A stretch of DNA of 64,000 nt, taken from contig CM033123.1 of assembly GCA_019321725.1 (NCBI GenBank), forward strand, positions 15,860,925-15,924,924, written 5' to 3'. A model generated the notes under the pieces. It was given only the letters and a program-made list of their open reading frames with translations. It did no database searches and was not told the origin of the DNA. The translations under genes were made by a program, and so were the position numbers. The stretch comes from Paulownia fortunei. Taxonomy: Eukaryota > Streptophyta > Magnoliopsida > Lamiales > Paulowniaceae. Shown one piece after another: positions 36,242 through 49,077 of the stretch (within the stretch, counting starts at the first letter, position 1; the number at the start of each line of letters is the position of its first letter).

Positions 36242-39200
36242 GAATGTGTTGCACAGAGATGGATGACTATTTGCAGAATCTACGGGTCGATTTTGATTTG
36301 TTTTAAAAATATATTAGGGAATGTGCAAATAAGATTTTTTGAGTTTTTTTTTTAGAATTAAAATATATTTGAATTAGTAGTTGAATAAGCCGAGTTGAGA
36401 GATCGATTTGATATATTAAATAAGAAAATATATTCAGTTTATTTATTTTCAAATGTATTTAAATAGTGTTAAAAAGAATGTATTTACGAAAACGCAATAA
36501 AGAATTTTTACTTTATGGTGTAGTCATTTGAAAATAAATTGAAGATGATTTTGTACTTTTAGGAACAGACTCGAAATTGAGAAAAAAATCAGCACATTTT
36601 TAGTGTGTTTCAAAGCTGCAAATTATATTTTAATTCAACTTGCCAAACTGCATGCTATACTTTAAAAGTAGATGGAGTTAGGTAATAAAAGAGTGGGAAT
36701 ATATTCATGACCGTCGCCAACTCATCACAAAACCATTGAAAATTTCCAAAATCTCTAAATTGTAGGGTCACGTGCCTGTCATGTGATATTTTTCAATAAA
36801 AAAATTAATTTTCAATTAAATTTGTTCTCAATATGCAATTTTTTTTTTAATTTTTGTTCAAAAACTGCCACCCTTTATTTTTACGAATTGATCTTCCCAC
36901 CCCTATAATTAGGGACTAATTTTGTAATTAAATCTTATGTTAGCAAGAGTATAAAAAAATAAAGTTACGTCTGCTAATATTTATAATTTTAATTTAGTAA
37001 TTAATGTGTGGTCCTAACACAACAAGATAACGTAAGTAAGGTAAAAATATTAAACGATGCTTAAATTTAAAAGCAAAATATGTATAGCCTGCAAATCGTA
37101 ATTCAACTTGCCTAACTGAAAGCTCTACTTGAAAAGTATAAAGAGTTAGGTAAGAAAAGAGTGGGAGTATACTGATAGGCATAATCTTAAGTCTGTCTAG
37201 ATTGTACACCATCCAAACAATAAATAAATTGAATTAAGCCAGAGTTGTATATTAAGACATAGCCATAATTAATAGTGGTGGATAATTTCCGTTACTAATT
37301 TTTCTCATAGAGCTTTTAGCCAACAAAGGGAAAATTGCATTTTCTGTAGCATTTTCTCTTATTGCATTATTTTTTCCCTTCGATTAAAGTGTTTGATGGT
37401 AAAATGTTGCTTAATTTTCTGTAGCAAGATGCACGTGCGTTGTACTTAAAAAATATATGACATTTGAAATAAAATGAGACATTAATCTTAAAAATATAAG
37501 GAAATTTTGAAAAATAAAATAAGACATGATATTATTAAAAATGTCCAAAAAAATATCATATCTGTGGAGCAAAAATATACGTCTTTTGGATACCGACTAA
37601 AATTGTCTTCTTGTGTCAAAAAAAGGAATCTAAATACTGATTTGGTGTACTCTAAGCATGCTCTCGCTGCAGTAGATTACATATAAAAAAGTCAAAATAA
37701 ATAATTGATCTCTAAATAACAAAATAATGAATGACGTGATTCTTTTGATATGTCAGAAAAGTTAATAAATTAAGATCTCTAAATAAAGAAGGATAAATTA
37801 TAAAAATTATTATTGAGATTTGAACTATTTAAATTTATTTAAAATTTTAAATTATAAATATTATTTAATATTTATTTTTATTTTACAAATTGCATCTATT
37901 GAGTGGGATATTTTTGAAATAAAGATAAACTTTAAAAAAATATTTATAATACCTTAAATGGTTATTTGTAATTTTAAAAAAATAATTGAGTTTTTTTGCA
38001 ATACCTCAAAAAAAGTTTTTATAATTTACCCAACAAATAAACTAGTGAAAGGAATATTGTATTTTATTTTATTTTATTTCTTTTTCTCCTTTGTCATTTT
38101 TTTTTTCTTGTGTGCACTGTTTTTTATTCTCTGTTTCTTTGGTGACGTTGTTTTCTCTTCATCTCCCTTACATTTGTTTGTAATATACTGGAGACAATAG
38201 TTTAGAACCACATACTTCTTTTTCACTATTAACATTTAAGAAGTAACACATTTTCCTTATAGTAATAGGGATAAGATACTGTCGAATACTATCATTTATT
38301 CAATGAATTTATGTTATTACTGTATGTAGGGTTTTTAAGATGCTAGACCTAACGAATAATATACTAGATATATGGATGATAAAAAAAGTATCTCATTTCT
38401 TATAAAATGAGTACGTATCCATCGTCTAAATATTCGTTGGATAATATATCGAATATAGTATAAATATTATCCTATATCTCGATGGGCGAAACAAATAACA
38501 CCAAATGTTACCTAAAAATGTTTCTTTCATTGTCCATTAACTATAAGGATCAAGAGTGTTGGATAAAAGTCCCCCCCCCCCCCCCACCCAATTGAAGTGG
38601 CAAGCCATCAAACCTTGACAAAAGAAAAAAGGTGGTTTATCTAACCCACCAAACTTTGGCAAACGAAAGAAATAAGAAAAGAAAATCTCAAATTCTACCT
38701 ATAAATAGGCTCATTCGAAGAAAGCCAAGTAAAAAGCAGAGAGCTTCTTCACAAGAAGAGTGCGAGGAGAGCAAAGCCAAGAAAGGGAGAATTTGGCTAA
38801 GAGGCTACTTCGACTGTTTTGAGTGGTAGAGTTTTTCTTCAAGTGAGGGAGAGGTTTTTTCAAAAGAGGGAGTGTAGTTTCTCCAAATAGAGGGAAAAAA
38901 AATTTTCTATATATTATGACTGTGTATCATTTATAATTATGTATCATAAAATAGTAGAGTTTAGTTTGTCCATACTATGAGAACTTTGGAGAAATTAATG
39001 GGTTTTCTTTTAGGATAATTAATAGTTTTGTGAGATACACCAAAAGAGAGTATTTATATTTTTTTCATTGTTGTAATTAACTAAAGATGGAGACAAAAGT
39101 TTGAGATATTTGTATTCACTATTTATTAGTGAATTTTTAGTGGGTATTTGCCCCGTAGTTTTTTTTATTATTATTTTGGGATTTTTCACGTAAAATTTGG

Positions 39201-39480
39201 TGTTTTTGTTTATTATTTTATTTTTCTTGGTCATCATTAGATTTGGATAATTATTTATTTGGAGATATTCACTCCGCTGCGTATAATATTATTTAAGTAG
39301 GTTATGTCTAGAAAGACTGGGTTTTAAATTGGTCAATGCGGCCCCTCCAGCCTTTTGTGGGAGTTTACTATAATTAGTACTATTTATTTATGGATTTTTT
39401 AGTTACCCTGAAACCCCAACAAGTGGTATTAGAATCCGGGTAAAGTTCGAGTTTTTTTGTGCTTATTAGTAGTGGATGCA

Positions 39481-41017
39481 AAAGAGAAGACTGGAATCAT
39501 AATTAAGTTGACAATAAATAATCACACGATGTGGAAGCCCAGAATGAAGGACATTCTCTTTTTTAATGATTTTTATGATCTAATTGAGAATAGTGGAGTC
39601 AAACCCAATGATAAAAATAAGAAAACATGGAGTCGGCTTAACAAGAAGACTGTTGGAATGATCCAATATTTTATTGATCAAAGCCTATTTCATCACTTTA
39701 ATCAAGAGACAAATGCCCATAGCTTGTGAAAGAAATTGGAAGCCATGTACAAGAGGAAACATGATCAAAACAAAACTTACTCACTACAGCAAATACGGTT
39801 TTTAGTGACGAAATATTTCGTCGCTAACTTGACAAAATTCATCACAAAGTTATATTTGCGACGAATATTTTTCATTGCTAATATCACCGTTATAACATCA
39901 AATTTTAAAATAATTCAAGATTTTAAAATTTTTTGATGTTAAATTCCAAACGGGGTCTAAGGATTGTGAATGCATATGCATGACATGCATAGTTGTTATT
40001 TTACAACTTTCCATCAAAGATTTTCTATGTAAAATAATAATGGATAAATTAAACATAAAAAAGAAATTACTAGGTCGGTGTTGCAGATAAATTAGAAATC
40101 TAGATAGAGTAGAAGTAATTTGATGATCTAACTATCAAATACATTATCTGGTCTGGGAAGATTTTACATGGTTTCTTTTTTTTTTTTTTCTCTTTCCAAT
40201 GCATTAGTGCAATAGATTGTGAATATATTTACATATTGTACTAATATATATACACAATCTTGAGTTCTATTTATTGAATATATTATGTTTCCACATGATA
40301 TTCCATTTTTATGTCGTTCTTTTTTATTTTTTAATCTCAACAAAGAGACCACCATACATGAGTACTACATGCTAAAGATATATCTTGATACAGTACATGA
40401 GTTTTAAAAGAAACTATAGAAACAATCGCCAATAATGTTGAATTTTCTGTTGGGGTTAATTTGGAGACTTGTTGGAGAAAAACGATTAAAGGGAAAAAAA
40501 TCTTTATGCAGTATCTATATGTACGATAAATCCTTGGATTACATCTGAAAATACTTGACAACACAAAAATTTGATGCAATTTTTCTGCATCAGCAATGTA
40601 AACAAATGGGGTACAAGAGAATAATTTTCTCCATTAATGGTGTCAACATTTTAATTAAATAAACCAATATATAGAACTTCTTTAAGCTTTAAAAGTATAA
40701 TAAAAGAGAATTTTCACCAATAAATTTTGCAAAATAAACAACTCACCTGGTGATGGACGGCGGTAGCTACAACAAACAGTGGCGGAGGTGGAGATGGAAG
40801 GTAGAGTAGACTTGGATAGTGGGGGCTGTGGGCTGAAGGATGATAGTGGCTACGGGCAGAAGAACGGCAGTGGTTGGCAGGCGAACACGGAGAAAAAGAG
40901 AGAGAGTGCGCCGGGAAAGAACGACCGTGGCTGGCAAACGCTGGTAAGTTGACAGTGGTGAGCTGACGAACGACAGCGAGCTGGTTGTATGGTACACGGA
41001 CACCGGCAGAAATAAAT

Positions 41018-41060
<43 letters not shown>

Positions 41061-42480
41061 GGAAAGAGTATCAGAAGTCAGGGAAGGGAATTAAGCCCTA
41101 ATTTTTAGCGATAAATAAGCAATTCATCGCTAAAATTAATTTTTTTTAATCTTTGCGATGAAGGTTCTACACTTCGTAAATAACATTTAAAAAAATAATA
41201 TTACATTTAGATTTAGCGATGACGTGTTGATATGTCGTCGCTAAAATATAAAAACAAATTAATTATACTTTTTTTCTAGTTTTAGCGATGATGTTAGGTT
41301 ATATCATCGCAAGCATTCAACTTAGCGACGGAACTGTTATTTCGTTACTAAAATTTCATCGCTATTCCTGTTTTTTCCATAGTGATTTGATCATATAACT
41401 TGTCAACTTAACGTACAGTGAGGAAAGTTCTATTGCCAAGCACTTGAGTATTTTTCAGAGTATCTTAAATTAACTAACAACCGTAGGTTTAAAGTTTGAT
41501 TACAAGATGCAAGCATTATTTCTATTGGGATCCTTGCCAGATAGTTTTGGGACATTCGTCGTGTCACTTAGCAATTCTACTCTTGATGGTGTTTTGAATA
41601 TGAATATAGTCAAAAATAGTTTGTTAAATAAGGAAACAAGACACAAAAAACAAGGAGCAGAAAGAAAGCTCTCAGGCTCTCATCGTTGAGTCATAAGAGA
41701 GACAAAAAGGCAATAATCGCGATAAAGGAAAAAGACGGTCAAAATCTCGTGATCCAAGAAAATGTTATTATTGTCACAAACCTAGACAAGTGATAAAATA
41801 TTGCTTTAAGAATAAGCAAAATGAGAAAAATGAGGGAAATCAGAAAAGAACAAACTAGTAAAAGGTAGACACTGATGATGAGGAAGATACGACCGCTATT
41901 ACTTTTTTTGATGGTGACATTATTGTACTATCTTCTAAGGAGAAAAATTATATGCATATCGTTATTTCAAACGTTGATTGTTTATTAATTTAGCAACCTT
42001 TTTTAATGCAACACCCAACAAGGAGTTTTTCAGTACCTATAAAATTAGATATTTTGGTACTATTAGGTTCGGGAACAACAATCAAGCAAAAATTGTTGGT
42101 GTTGGTTTATAAAGGATGTTGGTCATATGCCTGATTTACATTTGAATATGATTTTTGGAGTGGAATTAGACTATTCTGGTTATGTTAGTTGTTTCAGCAA
42201 TAAAATATAAAAGCTTACAAAATGGTCAATATTAGTTGTGAGATGAGCTATTTGTGATAATTTGTACAAGACTCATATAAAAGTGTGTTTCGTTGGGCTA
42301 ACTACGGCTGAGAATGAGTTTTCATCAAATTTATGCATAGGAGAGTGACTCACATTAATGAGAATGAGAGGTTTGGAAAAGAAGTCTCTCATTCCTTTGC
42401 CATAGGAATACTATTGATCTCTTGTAATTGTTGTCCTAATAAGAAGAGTAGAGTTTTCTTTTCGCTTAAAAAAAAGAATT
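39481..42480 (+). pseudogene. Copia gag to GAG-pre-integrase relic (copy B), split by a CACTA element
   Basis: The gag start 39529-39729 (MWKPRMKDILFFNDFYDLIE, then KNKKTWSRLNKKTVGMIQYF) ends at a stop after NAHSL, as in copy A. It resumes after the insertion at 41385 with LFLLGSLPDSFGTFVVSLSN from about 41516. The zinc knuckle near 41765 reads CYYCHKPRQVIKYCF. It keeps the last Cys that copy A lost but has changed the His. Protease-like and GAG-pre-integrase-like pieces follow to about 42480, with stops. It codes for no working protein. Confidence 0.7.
39782..41384. mobile_element. Non-autonomous CACTA element, 1603 bp, with GC-rich cargo
   Basis: The ends are CACTACAGCAAATACGG and, on the other strand, CACTATGGAAAAAACAGG. 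Flanking triplets are ACT (39779-39781) and ATT (41385-41387); the paralogous copy A has the uninterrupted site AAAACTTACTTGATCAT. Subterminal regions carry repeats of TTAGCGACGAAAT and TTTCGTCGCTAA. The centre holds a GC-rich segment (40745-41010) unlike its surroundings, next to a (GA)n tract at 41021-41057. The longest minus-strand frame there (78 residues, Ser/Thr/Leu-rich) matches no family I know. No transposase is encoded. Confidence 0.8.
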
Positions 42481-43479
42481 TTTTTTTTTTTGGTTCAATG
42501 TATTTGCACATAGGAGTTGCAAAGGAAATTTGATAGTGATGTCGTTTTATGAAAGATGTTGCTTCATTCCGTTGTTTAAGGATCTAGACCATCGTTACAC
42601 ATTTATTTTATATATAATGAAAACAGTTGTTGAAAAGCTTCAGTTGTGGAGTAATTTCTTGAACTTACCATAATTGTCTAAGGAATAACTAAAGTTTCAA
42701 TTTTCATTATTGAAAAGTGAAATTTGATCCATAAGATGATGAATTTCGACTATGATTTCTTGGCCACTCCATTTCATAAAATTATGTTTAATATTTTTTA
42801 TTTTTTTATTTTGTTTTTAGGGAGAATGATGTTAGTTTTACATTTAAAGTGTAATTTTTTATTATCATATATTTTCATCTACCTATTTTTTTCTTCATAA
42901 AACAACTTTTAAATAGTGAGGGAAAAGAGCAAATATTGTTGTCTGATGATCATAGTGACTAATGGTATGAACTATCAACTTTTATTTTACTTCATTTTAT
43001 TAAGTATTTATACTATGTTATTCATATTTTCTATTTATTCATTCAATTTCTAATGTTAAGAAATTAAGAAAAAATTAAGATCTTCATACTAAAATATTGT
43101 GAACTTAGATAAATTTATGATCTTCACATTATGAATCGTAAGACATTATTAACTTAGATATTAAGAACTTATGAACTTTTCCGTAGACATTATAAACTTC
43201 TTATAAGAAAATGACAGAAATCCAATAGGCATGTTTGGTTTCCTTTTCTTTGAATTATTTTATTATTTACTTTATCTCTGACTTTACTTCATTCTTTTAT
43301 TATTGTTAATTATGAATGTTAATAACTATTATTTCAATCTTGATATCTATATCTTTTGATTTTGTTTATTATTTTTTTTCAGTCATTTGCTAGGAACTAT
43401 TTACACCCTTTAGCCACCCTCTACTATAGTTACTTTTTCGAATTTTGCTTACAGTAAGATTTTTAAATAAATTAATATT

Positions 43480-45381
43480 ATTCTTAATTTGTTAGTAAAG
43501 TTCATAAATAATCTTATTTATATTATCTATTTAACCACATGTTTGTTTTTTATAGGTATACCTCCTAAAATGATTGAGGAGCAACTCATCATTTATCGAG
43601 CTACTATTGACATTCTGATGGGGGAGGGTACATTTGATGGTTTGTTTTGTTTTTCAACTTATTTTATATTATCATTATTTAATAATTATGTTGAATAGCA
43701 AATCTGGTGGGATAATTATGTTATATAGAGGAGATGGGGAGGATACTAGACACATTTAGCAAATCTGGTGGTCGTCCTACAGGGCAGCATGGATTCTCCT
43801 TTATGACAGAGCTCAGTGTAGTAGTGAAAAAGTTTGCACCCTTACAAGTTGCTGATTGGAGGCACATTACAGATAAGCAGAAGAGGCCTATATTTGATCG
43901 GTTGTCAGTTAGCATAATTAACTATCTTATTTATTGGTCTACATTCTCTTTGATATATTATTAAATGTTAATATATTTTTTTTGTAGGCTATGTTTACTG
44001 TAAACTTTGACATAGGATCAAAGTCAGTTAAAAAATAGACTGACAGGCTAATGAGTGCTCAATACAAAGACAACTGCCAGAAGATGCACAAACACTATAA
44101 AAGTCTCATAGACCTACCTTAGGAGGAGCGACTAAAACATATGTCTCATGATTTCTGTGAGACTCAAGCGGATTTAGAGTATATGTGTACATTATTCGAG
44201 TTAGAGAAGTTTAAGGCAAATTTAATAATAAGTTTTAGTTAATTTATTTAATAAAATCTTATATTTATTAATTTAATCTTATGAGGTTTACTGCTTTAAC
44301 TTTTTTTGTAGAAATGATCAATGATGAACTCTACAAATCGAGTAACGTTGTCTTATAATCATCACAGAGGTTCAAAGCATATAAAATCTTAAGTTTCATT
44401 TAAATAATTACTTTATTCGATAAGTAACATATGGCATATGTTATTTATAAATCAATGGAACTAGTAGAAAAGATCGGATTACCATTTTTAATAAAACTCA
44501 TTACAACACTAGAAAATGGTTGAGTAGGAGATAGAACTCAAAGCACATATGAAAGTAATTAATTCATTCAATTATTTCTTTTTAATTTATTTGAAACTAA
44601 ATATGTTGACATATTTATTAATTTTATGATGAGATGGTGTAACTTCGAGAGAAGTACCAAGAGTCACAGGCACACACGGATACCGGGAATGATGCTCACG
44701 CCTTAGATGACGTACAGATTGTAAATAAAGTATGTGAGCAGGTCCTCAGTACACGTTCGGAATATCTGCGTGGGCTTGGAAATAGGCCCAAGTCTTTCAG
44801 GTTGACTACTTATGATGCTACATCATCTAGGCCGACCAATGCAACATTTAGAGATCAGCTTCATATGACAAAAGAGGAGTTAGCAGACACAAGAACTGAA
44901 CTAACAGATACTGAGACTGAGCTACTTGTTTATAAAGATAGTCTGTATCTCATAGAGTCACAACAAGCTATGATTCTGTAGTTTCTTGATAAGGTGTCTC
45001 CCGATACATCGCAAGTAATACAGTCGTTAAACCAATAACAGTCATCCTCCTCAGCTCCACCCTGGCCTCCACCACCTCAAACTTAGTTTTGCGTAGATGT
45101 TTCAATTTTGTACAGTTATCTATTTAATATTTAATTTTTTTAAATATTTTAGCAACGAAAGTCCTTATAGATTGCATCGCTAAGTAATTATTTAGTGATG
45201 AAATAATTCGTCGCTAAACTTTGCGACGTTCGCCAAATTTTCATCACTAAATTTTTTTCCGACGGTCTTCTTGCGACTACTTTAACGATGAAAGTTTGTC
45301 GTCGCTAATATATATTAGCGACAAAAATATATTTATTAGCGATGAAAAAGTTCGTCATTAAAATACAAATTTCTTACAGTG
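43480..45381 (+). mobile_element. CACTA element relic with plant transposase (Ptta/En/Spm-type) coding
   Basis: The right end reads (minus strand) CACTGTAAGAAATTTG after subterminal GCGATGAAA/TTCGTCGCTAA repeats like those of the 39782 element. The flank after it (AAGATTAACC) matches copy A (GAGATTAACC near 26106), giving an insertion point. Coding pieces on the plus strand follow the usual order of the plant transposase_24 family: GRPTGQHGFSF...WRHITDKQKRPIFDRL (43734-43910); after an intron-like break, FTVNFDIGSKS...MHKHYKSL (43990-44220); RVTLSYNHHRGSK (44340-44380); THYNTRKWL (44490-44515); LREKYQESQAH...RSEYLRGLGNRPKS (44640-44800), ending in a coiled-coil-like tail to about 45087. Several stops interrupt it. 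The left terminus was not found. Confidence 0.65.
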
Positions 45382-46620
45382 AAGATTAACCTCCATAGCT
45401 AACAATATTCTTCTCTACCAATATTATTCCTTTTAATTTTACCTACAAAAATTCCTCCAGTAAAATAAAGAATAATCACAATGGAGGACTAATTATTGTT
45501 TATTTAATTTTTTTGTTTTTTTGATGAAATGATATTTTCATTACATTAGAAAATGGACAACATGTACTTAACAACTTTAAAAGAAGGCCATTAAATTCCA
45601 TCAATCATACATTCAGCAAAGTGCTAGAGTCCTCGTCCCATATAACTTTGTATCAACTCTTTCTTACAATCAATTAAAGTTGTCGCTTCCCCTTCCACTC
45701 TTTAAAGATCTTGACCATTGTTCGATATTTTATGATGTATGATTAAAACGGTTGTTGAAAAACTTCAGGCGTGGTGTAATTTCTTGCCTTAACCTTACCA
45801 TCATTGTCAAATGAATAACTAAAGCTTCAACTTTCATAATTGAAAAGCGGAATTGAGCCATAAGATGAGAAATTTGGTTCTTTCTCTTCTATATTGTCTT
45901 TTCTTCGGATAAGATGTGGCTAACATGCAACTTAGGGATGACTTTGCAAATTCCTTTGCATAGTGTGTGTACCGTATAGGTGATTTCCAGATCGGTATGG
46001 CCAACTCTTCCAGATATTTGATTGAGCAATGGTTTCCACCTGCAATACGAACAAATATTTATAGGTATCGAGGTGAACTGATGATAACCCTCTAACGGTC
46101 AAATTAGACCTTGAACATGAGAACATTTAAAGAAATAATTGAAATTTGTAAAACATATAATGAATTGAACTCCTTAAAATGAAGAAAAATGGGACATTTA
46201 TAGGTGCTAGCAAAACGGTCATATTCCCCTATGGTAGGATGCATGGATTGATTAAACATCTCTTACTCTTTGACCTATTGCACTGGGTCTTATAGATCAT
46301 TGGATGCTCTAGATTATGATTGGGTGCATGACTAGCTTGAGATTAACCCCCATAGCTAATAACTTTTTTCTCTACCAATTTTATTCCTTTTAATTGTACC
46401 CTACAAAAATACCTCCAACAAAATAAAGAATTGAAAGCATGAAAGTGGCAAAAATGATGAAAAATAATATTCTTCAACCTTCTCAACTTTTAATTACTTC
46501 TGCTTCCTGATTTCTCTCCAAAAACAGCCCTTTGCTGCCTAATTTTCCCTCCCATTTGATGGCTATCGGCCAAATCAATCATCTAACGGAAGGACCAAAT
46601 TTGCAACAAAACTTATCTAT
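45382..46620. repeat. AT-rich repeat block (copy B)
   Basis: Counterpart of 26.1-28.3 kb, single rather than tandem for the ~290-bp unit. No coding recognised. Confidence 0.5.
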
Positions 46621-47727
46621 GAGGACTATTTTAAAATATAGGGTCTAAAATTTACAACAAAAGAAAATCTAAGAGACCAAAGGTGCTGATCCAAATATCA
46701 ACTCAAGAAAAGTTATGCCATAAATTCCTGTCAATTAAGTAAATTCATGAATAAAAATATAAATGAGTTTCTGTTACCCAATCCCAATACTATAATACAG
46801 ACAATTATATTTTTTATCACTGATTCTTGCTACTAATTCACTTTCAATCTCTCTATTCATTTATCAAAAAATTCAATCCATCATATTTTCATTTTCAATA
46901 AAAAATTATTCTAACTAGTTAAATTGCGACAAATACTAACAAAACTACTCATATGTATGCAATTGAGAATAAAAACCAATATAACTTTGGTCTATGAAGT
47001 TTGTACATTTTACAATTTTTGGTCTCTTAAATTTAAACATTTTATAATTTGAGTAATCACACATGTGCAACTCCATTAGCAGTTAATAGAGAGTTGATGT
47101 GACACACACTGAATTTGTCGAAAAATTAAAATATTAAAAAATTTCAACGAGTATTAAAACAAAGAGATTGAAACTTTATTAGCAATAAAGACGGGAACTA
47201 AAAATATAATTATCCTTATTTAGTGTGATTCATTGCATTCGATATATATATATATCCGTGTGTGTATGTGTGGTCACCTTGATTGTTGTTATTTTGAAAT
47301 TGGACAAACATTATTGATATGTGCTTTTAAGTTATAGTATGTGGAAGATTAAAATTTGAAAATTTGTTTATTTTTCAGTTGGTAGAGAAGTTTTGTACGT
47401 GTCTGTCTTATTGAAAGAACGACCCTTTTAATTGGGTGAATAGAAAATTAACTTACCACATGAAAATCAAGAGTACTATTTAAGGGTAAGTATAATAGGC
47501 CTTGATGGAGGTTTATGCGAAAAAGTTGTACTATATTCAACATTGTATACAGTGACTACTTTCTACTTCACTTGTACTTGCATTAACAAAAACCATAGGA
47601 CATCTTAGTAATTTAACTTTATCATTTTTTACCATTATTCTTAGTTAATAGTCATGAACTCCAAATTTTGTTTATTTACACCCCAAAAAGATCCACAATT
47701 ATTTTTTTCCTAAGAGCATTTCACATT

Positions 47728-48165
47728 CACTACAAGAAAAAATAATGTTAGCGACGAGATACTAAGTAACAATATCAAAATTGTCATCAATTACATATAT
47801 TTAGAGGCAAGAATTTTTATTTTTTTATAATAATAATTTTTACAAGTTTAATTGATAAAAATTGTGCATAAGTTTTCACTATTAAAAACTGATGATAAGA
47901 GAATTGTATTATAAATTATTATTATTGATAATTAGTTACGTATTACAATGACAATTGGCCCAATGATTTGAGATAATATTTATTTTATCATTGAATTGTC
48001 ACTATACATGTACCACTATTTATTAATAATGGTAATTTAGACTCAATTATTGTTAGAAGTAAATTTTGTGAAAATTATATATGTAGCAAAACAGAATTTG
48101 TTGTTACTTAAAATATATAAATGATGACAACTTTGACATTATCACTAATATTATTTCCTGTTTTG
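47728..48165. mobile_element. CACTA-type MITE (copy B)
   Basis: It begins CACTACAAGAAAAAATAATG. The last ~60 bp read in reverse complement (AAACAGGAAATAATATTAGTGA, then TCAAAGTTGTCATCATTTATA) match the first ~60 bp imperfectly. Non-coding. Same insertion as at 29477 in copy A. Confidence 0.55.
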
Positions 48166-49077
48166 CAAGTAATCTACACATTATTTTTAACTGCTTTGCT
48201 TTTAAATAACTTTTTCTATTGTTTTGTTTACTAAGAGCCAATTTACATGTCTCAAATCCTATTTGTTTTGTAAGAAGTTATGTGCTAGCCTTAGTTCTTT
48301 TTTATTTGGGTGGGATTTTCAGGTAGATAAGGTTTTCTTATTGAATTTTCAGGCGTGGTTACTGCATGAAATTATGTTGCCTCACTGAATTCAGAAAAGT
48401 TGTACACAAGTGTTGAAAAGATGCAAAGGGGAAACAAATTGGAAATTTTTAATTACAAAAAAAAAAAAAAAAAGTCCACATTATCATTTTTTCAAAATTC
48501 TTATTTGAACCATGCCTTGTAAAACCAAAGCTATTCACTGTATCAGTTAAATCAAGTTTGTCTAAACATAAATTCATTATTTACTAGTTGTATTTGATAA
48601 AGCATAAACTCATAAGTCCATGGCTAAATATGTCTTCTTTTTTTTTTTTTTTTCTTTTGTGTTGACCACTATAATAATTCAACTCTTTAACACATTAAAA
48701 CATGACATCGTTCCAAAAGAAAATCTTTTTTTTTTTCTAAGTTTAACATGTGCATGTAGAATTCTTAATATAATTTTTGATCTAGACCATGTTAAATTTG
48801 TTCACCTCTTTTTCTTTTCTAAGCATCGATCAAACTTGATGAAGACTACTATTGGTTGGTCTATGTTGCCTTGGGGGTGTATGTTAACTTGTATAAATTA
48901 TATACGTTCTAATTAATGTAGAAATTTTGCTCGGTTTGGATTTTGCTAAGATACACATAAATAGCAAATCATTTCAATAAGTGGCTTATTCTGAAACTTC
49001 TTATGATCCACAAGGTTGCAGTCAATACTTATTGCCGATAGCTTCGTATATTACTTTATTTCTTCACATAAAAGCAC

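Larger units (their letters stand above)
38557..42553 (+). mobile_element. Degenerate Ty1/copia element (copy B), right end lost
   Basis: The left LTR is 38557-39421 (TGTTGG...CCAACA), followed by TGGTATTAGAATC, a decayed primer-binding site. The body matches copy A up to about 42550, where homology breaks off; the right LTR is absent. The left flank GATCAAGAG is the same as in copy A, so this is the same insertion duplicated, not an independent one. A CACTA element is nested in gag. Confidence 0.8.
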
